DNA of 64,000 bases from CANQBR01 sp964641395 (lineage in GTDB: Bacteria > Bacillota > Negativicutes > Acidaminococcales > Acidaminococcaceae): NCBI GenBank assembly GCA_964641395.1, contig CAZXKQ010000004.1, positions 1 through 64,000 on the forward strand, written 5' to 3'. A program made the translations under genes and the position numbers. Below are positions 1-6,927 of this stretch, piece after piece (position 1 is the first letter of the stretch; each line of letters begins with the position of its first letter). Below the pieces are notes generated by a model that was not told where the DNA came from, ran no database searches, and saw only the letters and a list, made by a program, of their open reading frames with translations.

Positions 1-225
1 GCCTCCTTCGTCTGTTCTTTTATATTTTAACACAAATGCTAAACTACAGCAAGGGGGGAAAGGAGGGGGCCTGGCCTTGCCTGGAAAAGGCAGCCCGCCT
101 TCTCCGCTCTGCTACTGAGCCATTACCCAGGCACGGCCCCCGCCTCCGCAGCAGCTTCTTCTGCCGTAAAAAAACTGCCCGCCTCTATACAGGCGGACAG
201 CCCCTTCTAACTAGGTGATACTTAA
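1..225. other. Gene-free left edge of the window
   Basis: Apart from the terminator at 166-202 I see no credible gene. A 60-codon plus-strand frame at 36-218 runs through the terminator hairpin and has no recognisable content. Confidence 0.5.
166..202 (-). terminator. Intrinsic terminator of the RiPP cassette
   Basis: Read on the minus strand this is a 10-bp stem with a 6-nt loop followed by seven U. One pair is C/A as plus-strand DNA but U-G in minus-strand RNA, which fixes the functional orientation. It lies 24 bases past the last precursor-peptide gene. A near-identical hairpin ends the queA operon at 3666-3703. Confidence 0.8.
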
Positions 226-411
226 TTAGTCCTGCAATACAAGTTTGGATTTAACAGGCACTGCATAATCTGAAGCCTTGTACGCAGCCATGCCTACACC
301 GAACCCTGCAACGGCAGCAGCTTCCGCAAGCGACACAGCTGCTAACGGAATTATACCCTTGGGACCCTCTGCGGAAACAATGTGTGGCTTGCTATACTCT
401 TCTAATGCCAT
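226..411 (-). CDS. Putative RiPP precursor peptide A (61 aa)
   Basis: Small peptide with a polar N-terminal leader carrying EEYSKPHIV and then GIIP, followed by an Ala/Gly-rich hydrophobic segment (about residues 20-44) and a short polar tail. It has no cysteine. The second small peptide in the cluster (697-879) shares the pattern EEY-x-KP-x-(I/V)(I/V)S and GI-x-P at equivalent places, so the two look like paralogous precursors with a common recognition leader. A GGAGG site lies 8-9 bases before the ATG. It starts 4 bases after the PqqD-like gene and is the last gene before the terminator. The assignment rests on context (radical SAM enzyme plus PqqD-like carrier). The modified residues and the product are unknown. 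The alternative is an unrelated small membrane-active peptide. Confidence 0.7.
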   Translation of the reverse strand: MALEEYSKPHIVSAEGPKGIIPLAAVSLAEAAAVAGFGVGMAAYKASDYAVPVKSKLVLQD

Positions 412-415
412 AAAC

Positions 416-700
416 TTAACCCTCCAATCTAATTAAACGTTTCCACTGTAAGTCCCTAACTAAGTCCACAACATCACTCTTGAGTTCTTGTTCATCGACA
501 GCATAGATGATCAATAGCTGTCTTACTATGTCCTCAACAGTATTTACGCCGTCACTCAGTCCTAAGACTTTACCAGCTACTTTGTTTAAATAACACATTT
601 CTAGCCGTTTGCTGTACGCTACAGTAACAGTGCCTTCTATCCGCTTTTTTAAACTTACGTCCACAGGTCTTTTGTTACTGAGCCAAGACCATGTAATCAT
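416..700 (-). CDS. PqqD-like RiPP recognition protein (94 aa)
   Basis: PqqD-family peptide chaperones bind the leader of a precursor peptide and present it to the partner radical SAM enzyme. The fold signature is visible in the second half: YLNKVAGKVLGLSDG, then TVEDIVRQLL, then a closing helix VVDLVRDLQWKRLIRL, spaced as in PqqD (about 90 residues, the usual size). Its ATG overlaps the stop of precursor peptide B (ATGA), and precursor A follows 4 bases later, so it is translated together with both substrates. GC is clearly lower than in the housekeeping genes of the window: two 60-base lines sampled here gave about 40% and 35%. Confidence 0.8.
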   Translation of the reverse strand: MITWSWLSNKRPVDVSLKKRIEGTVTVAYSKRLEMCYLNKVAGKVLGLSDGVNTVEDIVRQLLIIYAVDEQELKSDVVDLVRDLQWKRLIRLEG

Positions 701-879
701 AGGGTAGCCCCGCCCTCAACCAGACATGCACCCTTTGTCAAGTCAACACCACCACTCAGAGCTTTTCTTAGAGCGGCTCCCGCTATGACACCAGAGGCAA
801 ATGCACCCAAGGCTGCCGGCATAATGCCATCTCTCCTGTCACCAGAAATAACCTGGGGCTTTAAATATTCTTCTTTCAT
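697..879 (-). CDS. Putative RiPP precursor peptide B (60 aa)
   Basis: Leader MKEEYLKPQVIS followed by GIMPAALG, an Ala/Gly-rich hydrophobic stretch, and a C-terminal part with GACLVEGG that carries the only cysteine. The leader matches precursor A. A strong GGAGGAG site sits 7 bases before the ATG. It lies 19 bases after the radical SAM gene and overlaps the PqqD-like gene by 4 bases. With one Cys in B and none in A, a classical multi-thioether sactipeptide or ranthipeptide is unlikely; C-C, C-O or epimerisation chemistry is possible but unproven. Confidence 0.7.
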   Translation of the reverse strand: MKEEYLKPQVISGDRRDGIMPAALGAFASGVIAGAALRKALSGGVDLTKGACLVEGGATL

Positions 880-898
880 TCTAATCTCCTCCTAAAAT

Positions 899-1948
899 TT
901 ATAATCTTATGTCGTCACTAACGTGATTCAGTATACTGCCCTGCTGCTTTTCGCTATCAATTGATTTAATGAATGCCTCTACTTTGGAGTCATGCCAAGC
1001 ATCTCTGCCCTTTCTATCCCAAATTTCTTTGATGGGCTCTTCTAACACATTGCCAATAACAAACGGAGCCATACAATCTAGCCGTAAATCCCCATTAGGC
1101 CTTACGATACCACCTCCATTAGGATGAGCAAGATAATGTTCCATCGAGAAACGCATACTCATGGAACGTTCAATTTTAATACGTCCGGCATATTTCTTGT
1201 TTAAGGTATCTATTTGCCCGTAAAGTTCATTTCTCTGTTCATGAGATAGGAGGGTATCCATATGAGAAAAAGCTCTGCCGCTAGGCAAAATCTCCCCTAT
1301 CAAAATACCACCTGCCCCTACCCTATAGGCTAGTTGCACCATATCCTCAAGATAGGGGAGGTTCTTGGGAGTTACCGAATGGGCTATGACCAATGGTATC
1401 CCCTTATCGCTAATCTCCATAGCGCCGTTGACAGCCCGCTCCCAACTGCCGACAACTCCCCGGAACTCATCGTGCAACGCCGCAGTGGAGCCGTCGATAG
1501 AAATTTGGAACCAGAAATATCTGTACTTAGCAAACTTTTTGACCTTTTCCTTGCTGAGCAGCAGACCGTTGGTGATAACTACGAAGGAGGTTCCATCCTC
1601 GTGGAGGATGTCCATAATCTCAAACAAGTCATCCCTTAGCAGCAGGGGCTCCCCGCCTGAGATGATGCACTGAAATATGCCGCCGTCAGCCACAATCTCC
1701 CGGGCCAGCTCCTTCCATTTCTGGGGCGTCATACGGGTGTACTGGATCCGATCCGCATCCCCCGACCTGTTGTAGCAGTGCTTGCACTTTAGATTACAGG
1801 CACCGGTCAATTCGAACTGCAGGGTGATGGGAAAAGAATGGTATAAGGGATAGATCCCGGCAGCCTGCATGGCCTTTATGTTGGCCCCTTCCTGTGCGAT
1901 CCTTTTAGCATCCAGAGCCTCAAAAATCTTTATGTAGTCTTTTGCCAA
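899..1948 (-). CDS. Radical SAM enzyme with degenerate SPASM tail (RiPP maturase)
   Basis: The radical SAM 4Fe-4S motif is C51-x3-C55-x2-C58 (GACNLKCKHCYN), followed by ISGGEPLL (SAM-binding GGE) and ISIDG. The C-terminus keeps the SPASM-like stretch PNGDLRLDC-x6-GNV ending in a Trp, but with only one Cys (about residue 292) of the several that normally bind auxiliary clusters. The enzyme therefore probably lacks a complete auxiliary Fe-S set, or borrows ligands from a partner. The start is a TTG 9 bases after GGAGG. It overlaps the upstream YkgJ-like gene by 19 bases and precedes precursor B. The substrate is inferred to be the two peptides of the cassette. Confidence 0.85.
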   Translation of the reverse strand: MAKDYIKIFEALDAKRIAQEGANIKAMQAAGIYPLYHSFPITLQFELTGACNLKCKHCYNRSGDADRIQYTRMTPQKWKELAREIVADGGIFQCIISGGEPLLLRDDLFEIMDILHEDGTSFVVITNGLLLSKEKVKKFAKYRYFWFQISIDGSTAALHDEFRGVVGSWERAVNGAMEISDKGIPLVIAHSVTPKNLPYLEDMVQLAYRVGAGGILIGEILPSGRAFSHMDTLLSHEQRNELYGQIDTLNKKYAGRIKIERSMSMRFSMEHYLAHPNGGGIVRPNGDLRLDCMAPFVIGNVLEEPIKEIWDRKGRDAWHDSKVEAFIKSIDSEKQQGSILNHVSDDIRL

Positions 1949-2232
1949 TCTGCCTTACCTCCACGCAACAGAGCACACCAGCGATACAGCAAGTTGTAGT
2001 AGTCATCTACAGCCCAGCCTTCAAAATAACGGTGGTAAAGGTATTCCCCCCGGCACAGAGGGGGGCGCTGGTTATAAATGGAGCATTTGTCTCCTACCAA
2101 GTATCTACACACCCCAGTGCCCACATCATAGGAGGCCATCTCAGGAACCCTGTCCAAGTGCCGGCAGCATTCGCCGCACTGGCTGCACTGGAAGACCTTT
2201 CCGTCGATAATCGTTACCTGGTCCACCGCCAT
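1930..2232 (-). CDS. YkgJ-type cysteine-cluster protein (100 aa)
   Basis: Carries the CxxCGxCC signature (CSQCGECCRH) and a second group C-x-YL-x-GDKC-x-IY-x-RP-x-CR, typical of the YkgJ zinc/iron-chelating family. It is the first gene of the RiPP operon and overlaps the radical SAM gene by 19 bases. The same Cys-rich fold occurs beside other modification enzymes; here it may deliver or hold metal or an Fe-S cluster for the maturase (inference). A GTG at 2226 has better spacing to the AGAGAGGG ribosome site than the ATG at 2232, so the start is uncertain by two codons. Confidence 0.75.
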   Translation of the reverse strand: MAVDQVTIIDGKVFQCSQCGECCRHLDRVPEMASYDVGTGVCRYLVGDKCSIYNQRPPLCRGEYLYHRYFEGWAVDDYYNLLYRWCALLRGGKADWQKTT

Positions 2233-2628
2233 CCCTCTCTAAGTCTGAAACAAAGGCCGCCTCGCTGCTTCTAGGCTGATGCCAACTTTAATACCTATAT
2301 TCTACCACTAATGTCCCCCCCAACAAGACGGTTTTGTGAAATTTTTTGCATTTCTCTTCTTTGAGCTACAGACAGTGAAATTTTGCTATGTTGCATGGCT
2401 GAGGTGAAGGCTATAGATAGTCTCCCACTTAGTAAGATTTTCTGTTGCTTAAGTTCCTTGGATCTACGCCGCTCTGCTATGCTTTTCGCTATGCCAAATA
2501 GCACCCAGGCCGTTTAGCCCGGATGCGAAACAAATATTCCCAGGACATCTTCACCCTGTTTATTCCCTCTTCTATTTTTCCCCTCTTTCTGCTATACTGA
2601 AAGTATAAACTAGAAGGAGGTGCGGCCT
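2233..2628. other. AT-richer divergent intergenic region
   Basis: 396 bases between the RiPP operon and the Rpn gene. It holds the RiPP promoter at 2299-2326, and before the Rpn gene a perfect inverted repeat TATACT-GAA-AGTATA at 2593-2607 that includes a -10-like TATACT. A 69-codon minus-strand frame at 2295-2504 looks like chance: no ribosome site and no known pattern. Confidence 0.4.
2299..2326 (-). promoter_or_regulatory. Candidate promoter of the RiPP operon
   Basis: On the minus strand TTGTTG, a 16-base spacer containing a G7 run, and TAGAAT. The -10 would place the transcript start about 60 bases before the YkgJ-like gene. Match is moderate. Confidence 0.4.
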
Positions 2629-3498
2629 ATGCCCACTATGAAGCGGACTATCAAAGACAGCGTCTTCTCCTACTTATTCCATGAGCCCCGGTACACGAAA
2701 AGGTTGTACCAGTCCCTCCACCCTGAGGATGCGGATGTCCGGGATGAGGACATCCACCTCGTCACCCTTGCCAACATCCTTACAAATGGACTTTATAACG
2801 ATCTGGGTTTTCTAGTGCGGAACAGGATCATCATTCTGTTGGAGGCCCAGTCCACCTTTTCAGTCAACCTGGCCCTGCGGCTGCTTCTATACATGGCGGC
2901 CACCTACAAGGACTACGTGGAAGATAAGAAGCTGGATCTGTACAGTTCCAAGCCGGTCGCCATCCCCAGACCAGAGGTCTACGCAATCTACACAGGGAAG
3001 CAATCTGTACCAGACACCCTGCACCTCTCCGACCTCTACCAGGGAGAAGGCTCTTTAGAGCTAGAGGTGGAGGTGCTACAGGGCAACGCAGAGAGCAAGG
3101 ACGACATCATTTACCAGTATGTGCGCTTCTGCCAAATCGCCGATGAACAGCGATGCAAGTACGGCCCCACCCAAGAGGCGGTAGAGGAAACCATAAGGCT
3201 GTGCCTGGAGGAGGACATCCTAGTGCCCTTCCTGCTGGCGAAGAAAAAGGAGGTTATCGAGATCATGGTAGTGCTCTTTGATCAGGAAAAGGTAATGGAG
3301 ATCCATGACTACAACGTTCGCAAAGAGGCCCGAGAGGGCGGCAGGTTGGAAGGCATGGAGAAAGGCATTTCCGCCATGGTCACAACGCTAAAGGAGTTGT
3401 CCATAGAAAAGAACAGCGTGGCACAAACGTTGGTTCAGCAGTTCAATCTGTCTCCCCAGGTAGCTGCAGCCAAGGTGGAACAGTACTGGGGCCGTTAG
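2629..3498 (+). CDS. Rpn family recombination-promoting nuclease / putative transposase
   Basis: 289 aa, the usual size of the family. The N-terminus FSYLFHEPRYTKRLYQSL and the core RNRIIILLEAQS (the E-x-Q of the PD-(D/E)XK nuclease fold) followed by LALRLLLYMAATY are typical. The charged, Gly/Glu-rich EAREGGRLEGMEKG linker before a small C-terminal helical part is also common in the family. ATG 2629 is chosen because GGAGG lies 8 bases before it; an upstream GTG overlaps that site. Single plus-strand gene with its own terminator. I found no terminal inverted repeats, so it is not an obvious IS. It marks the accessory nature of the first 3.6 kb. Confidence 0.85.
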   Translation: MPTMKRTIKDSVFSYLFHEPRYTKRLYQSLHPEDADVRDEDIHLVTLANILTNGLYNDLGFLVRNRIIILLEAQSTFSVNLALRLLLYMAATYKDYVEDKKLDLYSSKPVAIPRPEVYAIYTGKQSVPDTLHLSDLYQGEGSLELEVEVLQGNAESKDDIIYQYVRFCQIADEQRCKYGPTQEAVEETIRLCLEEDILVPFLLAKKKEVIEIMVVLFDQEKVMEIHDYNVRKEAREGGRLEGMEKGISAMVTTLKELSIEKNSVAQTLVQQFNLSPQVAAAKVEQYWGR

Positions 3499-3532
3499 CC
3501 CTGAGTAGTAACTCTTTTCCCCGTTAGGGGTT

Positions 3533-3566
3533 AGGCAGTGCCTAGTCATAGGCCCTGCCTCTTTTT
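3533..3566 (+). terminator. Terminator of the Rpn gene
   Basis: GGCAG-x-GCCTA / TAGGC-x-CTGCC hairpin with a 4-base loop and one internal mismatch, followed by TCTTTTT, 35 bases past the stop codon. Confidence 0.75.
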
Positions 3567-3665
3567 ATGCCCCAGCCCTGCCCCTATGTTATATTTAAGG
3601 CGCTCCTACCCCACGGCTAACCACAGCTGAAAGGATGGTGGCCGCCGCCTACCAGCTGTTCACTC

Positions 3666-3703
3666 ATAAAAAAGAACTGCCCGCCTCTACACAGGCGGAC
3701 AGC
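3666..3703 (-). terminator. Terminator of the yebC-ruv-queA operon
   Basis: Minus-strand hairpin with the same 10-bp arms as at 166-202 (loop differs by one base) followed by a U-rich run interrupted by one C. It lies 35 bases downstream of the last small gene of the operon. Confidence 0.8.
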
Positions 3704-3737
3704 CTAAGCCCTTATAGGCCTTCTGGGGAAGGGTCTG

Positions 3738-3944
3738 TCAAATTTTACACTGATAGTCTCTGCAGGAGGAGAAGCTGGACTTGGACAGGTTGGTCTTGAG
3801 GCACTTCTCCCGCCTGTCCTTATCGTAGTGCCAGAAGCCCGCCAGAGGGTTACTAGGCTCAATGGCCGAATTAGTCGGGTCGTACCAGTATTTGCAAAAG
3901 GCGCACATACGGCAGTGCTTGATGTTGACGCTCGCCATTCTCAT
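3738..3944 (-). CDS. Small cysteine-rich protein, unknown function (68 aa)
   Basis: Seven cysteines, in the pattern HCRMCAFCKYWYD near the N-terminus and then single Cys and SCRDYQC at the end, suggesting one or two metal sites. AAGGAGG lies 7 bases before the ATG. It follows queA by 36 bases and precedes the operon terminator, so it is co-transcribed with the ruv/que genes. I do not recognise the family; rubredoxin-like or zinc-ribbon roles are only possibilities. Confidence 0.6.
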   Translation of the reverse strand: MRMASVNIKHCRMCAFCKYWYDPTNSAIEPSNPLAGFWHYDKDRREKCLKTNLSKSSFSSCRDYQCKI

Positions 3945-3980
3945 AAACCGTCCTCCTTGGCCCTAGGGCCCCTAACGCCC

Positions 3981-4997
3981 TCAGTCGATGAGGGTGCAGT
4001 CGCCAAAACTAAAGAATCTGTACCTCTCCCGTACCGCCTCCTGGTAGGCCCGCAGGACCAGCTCCCTGCCTGCCAAGGCGGAAACCAACATCAACAGGGT
4101 GCTCTGGGGCAGGTGGAAGTTGGTCACCAGGGCGTCCACCATGCGGAAGCGGTAGCCGGGATAGATGAAGATATTGGTCCACCCCTTCCCCGCTAGCAGC
4201 CGGCCCCCGGCCCCTGCCGCCTCCAAGGTGCGGACCGCCGTAGTGCCTACGGCCACTATCCTCCGCCCCTCTGCCTTGGCGGCATTCACCGCCGCCGCCG
4301 TCTCCTCCGGCACGCTGTAGAACTCCCGGTGCATCACGTGCTCCTCCACCTGCTCCACGCTCACCGGCCGAAAGGTGCCCAGGCCTACGTGGAGGGTGAG
4401 GAAGACCTCCTGGCAGCCCTTGTCCCTGAGCCGCTCCAGCAGCTCCCGAGTGAAGTGGAGGCCGGCAGTAGGGGCGGCGGCACTGCCCCGCTCCCTGCTG
4501 TACACCGTCTGATAGCGCTCCTTGTCCGCCAAGGGCAGCTTGATGTAGGGGGGCAGGGGGGGCTCCCCCAGCCGGTCCAGGATTTCCTCAAAAACTCCCT
4601 GGTAGCTGAAGCGCACCACCCGGCCGCCGTAGTCGGTACGGCGCAACACCTGGCAGCTCAGCTCCGGGCCGAAGTTGATCACCGCCCCTTCCGGCAGCTT
4701 CTTCCCCGGCCGTACCAGCACCTCCCACTCCCCCTCCTGCAGCCTGGTGAGGAGGAAGACCTCCGCACGGGCACCGCTGTCCTTGCGGCCTAGCAAGCGG
4801 GCGGGAATGACCCGGGTATCGTTGAAGACCAGCACGTCCCCCGGCCGCAGGTAGTCGGGCAGGTCGTAAAAATGCCTGTGCTCCAGCCTCCCGTCCTCCC
4901 TGTGGAGCACCAGCAACCGGGAATGATCCCGGGGCTCCATAGGGCTCTGGGCGATTAATTCTGTTGGCAAGTAATAATCAAAGTCCGCTACCTTCAT
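3981..4997 (-). CDS. queA: S-adenosylmethionine:tRNA ribosyltransferase-isomerase
   Basis: QueA moves the ribosyl part of SAM onto 7-aminomethyl-7-deazaguanine in tRNA to give epoxyqueuosine. 338 aa, full length. Diagnostic stretches: MKVADFDYYLPTELIAQ, PRDHSRLLVL, VFNDTRVIPARLLG, the central AAPTAGLHFT and the C-terminal NFHLPQSTLLMLVSALAG. It lies 8 bases after the SpoIID-domain gene in the ruv operon. QueH (next step) is three genes upstream in the transcript and Tgt is at 28575-29690, so three late queuosine steps are in the window, while the preQ0/preQ1 synthesis genes are not. Confidence 0.96.
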   Translation of the reverse strand: MKVADFDYYLPTELIAQSPMEPRDHSRLLVLHREDGRLEHRHFYDLPDYLRPGDVLVFNDTRVIPARLLGRKDSGARAEVFLLTRLQEGEWEVLVRPGKKLPEGAVINFGPELSCQVLRRTDYGGRVVRFSYQGVFEEILDRLGEPPLPPYIKLPLADKERYQTVYSRERGSAAAPTAGLHFTRELLERLRDKGCQEVFLTLHVGLGTFRPVSVEQVEEHVMHREFYSVPEETAAAVNAAKAEGRRIVAVGTTAVRTLEAAGAGGRLLAGKGWTNIFIYPGYRFRMVDALVTNFHLPQSTLLMLVSALAGRELVLRAYQEAVRERYRFFSFGDCTLID

Positions 4998-5005
4998 AGC
5001 CGCCC

Positions 5006-6298
5006 TTAGAGTGAACTCAGGGAGGTGCCAGGGTAGTAGTAGGCCAGAAGCTCCCGATAGGTGAGCTTAGTATTGCCGTTGTAGAGGCCCCTGGCCCCCC
5101 AGCAGCTCAGGCCCCGGCCCTGGCCCTTGCCCCTGCCCTTGATGATCAGTTTCTCTTCCTTGTTGTCGCTGATCAGGTGGTAGTTGGCCGCCACATCCTT
5201 CCACACTGGATCCGCCTCCGGGTTGATCTTGATGGGTATGTCCTTGTGGCCCACCTCCGCTCCCCAGTAGTTGGAGATAGGCACCTGCAGGCTTTCCGGC
5301 ACCGGCAGGCCGCTGTCGATGTCGAAGAGGGTGCTGTTTAAGTCCAGCATCTGGCGGAATTCTTCCCCGCTGACCTGGGCCGTCCCCTTCTCGCCGGTGA
5401 AGATCAGGTACTCCACCCTGCCGGTAGCGGCGCTTCTGTCCGTGCCCCACTGGGCCGGCCGCTGCTCCGTCCCCTTCAGGGGGGAGAGGCGGATGCTCTG
5501 GAGCTTGCCTACGGCGTAACCCCTCTGCTCCAACAGCCCCTGCACCAAGAAGGGAGCCACCCGCCGCTCCCACTCCCGTTCGGGAGCGTCCTCGTCTGGG
5601 TCAGGGACGCTGGCCAGATAGTAGTGCTCCCCCGCCTCGGTGCGGCCGCCGCTGCTGGAGGTGGTGAGGGCCTCGATGGGCTGGCCCTGCCTGTCTGCCA
5701 GGTACTGGCCGGCGGTGGCGTGGATGGCGCTGCTGATGGCGTACTTCTCCAGCCTAGGCCCCCGGCCCTGGTAGGGCAGCTCCTGATCGGTGGCGGCCAG
5801 GTCGTAGGCCTCAGCCCTGTGCCGCCGGGCTTGGTAGAGGGCGTAGCTGCGGGCGGCCACCGCCTGGGCCTTGATCACCTCGTCCGGCCACACCGGCATA
5901 GTCTTGGGGGGCAGGACGCTGTAGAGGTAGTCCTCTAACTCCACTAGGTTGAGCACCAGCAGGGTCTGGCCCTGGGCCGCCACCTGCAGGCTGCCTCGGT
6001 AGCCGGCCCTGTTCAGCTTAGGCAGTTCCTTCCCCGGCAGGGGGGCGATGGTCAGCCTGCCCTGGAAGCGCTGCTCTCCCAGCACCAGCTGGCCTGCCTC
6101 CACATGGAGAAAGTACTTGCCCTTGCCTATGGTGAGCTCCTGTCCCTGGGCGGTGCGGAGGGCGAAGTCCTCCTCGGCCTCTAGCTGGGCGTTAAACTGC
6201 CCCTGCACCAGGGCGATGCGCAGCTCCTGGGCCCCGCAGCCGGGCCCCAGGCCCCAGGCGGCGATGAAGATGAGCAGGCTCAGCAGCCAGTTTTTCAT
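5006..6298 (-). CDS. SpoIID/LytB-domain exported protein
   Basis: 430 aa with an N-terminal signal peptide (KNWLLSLLIFIAAWGLG, then CGAQ). The SpoIID signature is the stretch from YRGSLQVAAQGQ through LVELEDYLYSVLP to AQAVAARSYALYQ, and the C-terminus has GRGKGQGRGLSCWGARGLY. SpoIID of spore formers is a peptidoglycan lytic transglycosylase; LytB relatives modify amidases. Whether this organism sporulates cannot be judged from this gene. It sits between queH and queA, a linkage seen in other Firmicutes. ATG with GGAGGAGG 5 bases upstream. Confidence 0.88.
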   Translation of the reverse strand: MKNWLLSLLIFIAAWGLGPGCGAQELRIALVQGQFNAQLEAEEDFALRTAQGQELTIGKGKYFLHVEAGQLVLGEQRFQGRLTIAPLPGKELPKLNRAGYRGSLQVAAQGQTLLVLNLVELEDYLYSVLPPKTMPVWPDEVIKAQAVAARSYALYQARRHRAEAYDLAATDQELPYQGRGPRLEKYAISSAIHATAGQYLADRQGQPIEALTTSSSGGRTEAGEHYYLASVPDPDEDAPEREWERRVAPFLVQGLLEQRGYAVGKLQSIRLSPLKGTEQRPAQWGTDRSAATGRVEYLIFTGEKGTAQVSGEEFRQMLDLNSTLFDIDSGLPVPESLQVPISNYWGAEVGHKDIPIKINPEADPVWKDVAANYHLISDNKEEKLIIKGRGKGQGRGLSCWGARGLYNGNTKLTYRELLAYYYPGTSLSSL

Positions 6299-6312
6299 AA
6301 TACCCTCCTCCT

Positions 6313-6927
6313 CTAGGAGAGCCGGGGAACCTGGTAGACCTGGTTCAGCAGGACGAGGCCCTTGCTGACCACCGTCTCCTCCCCCGGCCGCTGCTTAGGC
6401 AGGGGCTCGTAGCGGTCCCGCTCGCTGAAGATGCAACCGCAGTAGGTCTGGCGGTAGAGGCCCAGTTCCAGGCTCCTGGCCTTCCCCGCTTCGTAGCCTG
6501 TGCGAAAATCCCGATAATAAAAAGGCAGGCCGGCCGCCTCCCCTGCTGCCCTACCTATTTGCTGTACTAAGTCATGCTTTTGGTAGATACTAACTAGTAA
6601 ACTACTAGTAAAGGCCTCGTACCCTCTAGCGGCGGCAAAGGCTGCCGCATACTCTAGGCGGCAGCGGTAGCAGTAGGCACAGCGCAGGCTGGGCTCCGCC
6701 AGCAACCCCGCTAGACAGGTCTCCAGGGGGTAGCGCTTGTCCACGTAGAGGCGGGCCCCCTCCGCCTTACAGAGCTGCTCCAGGGCTGCCAGCCGGGCCT
6801 TGAACTCCCGGTAGGGATGGATATTAGGATTGTAGAAGAGCAGGTCCACCTGGTGCCCCTCCTCCCGCAGCTGGGCCAGGGGGTAGCAGGCACAGGGGCC
6901 GCAACAGGCGTGGAGCAGGATCCTCAT
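6313..6927 (-). CDS. queH: Epoxyqueuosine reductase QueH
   Basis: 204 aa DUF208/QueH protein that reduces epoxyqueuosine to queuosine in tRNA, the non-orthologous alternative to cobalamin-dependent QueG. Visible hallmarks: N-terminal LLHACCGPCACYPL, the central CAYCYRCRLEY, the catalytic-region FTSSLLVSIYQKHD, and YRQTYCGCIFSERDRY near the C-terminus. The start at 6927 is fixed by its ATG overlapping the ruvB stop (ATGA) with AAGGAG upstream; a longer frame to 6966 has no support. Confidence 0.93.
   Translation of the reverse strand: MRILLHACCGPCACYPLAQLREEGHQVDLLFYNPNIHPYREFKARLAALEQLCKAEGARLYVDKRYPLETCLAGLLAEPSLRCAYCYRCRLEYAAAFAAARGYEAFTSSLLVSIYQKHDLVQQIGRAAGEAAGLPFYYRDFRTGYEAGKARSLELGLYRQTYCGCIFSERDRYEPLPKQRPGEETVVSKGLVLLNQVYQVPRLS

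Noticed and set aside
36..218. 60-codon plus-strand frame at the left edge
   Set aside because: Runs through a terminator hairpin and has no recognisable content.
2295..2504. 69-codon minus-strand frame before the RiPP operon
   Set aside because: No ribosome site, overlaps the promoter candidate, basic low-complexity composition.
2629..3498. Rpn gene as a complete insertion sequence
   Set aside because: No terminal inverted repeats or target duplication found around it; treated as a stand-alone nuclease/transposase gene.
5006..6298. SpoIID-domain gene as proof of sporulation
   Set aside because: LytB-type relatives occur in non-sporulating bacteria and no other sporulation gene is in the window.
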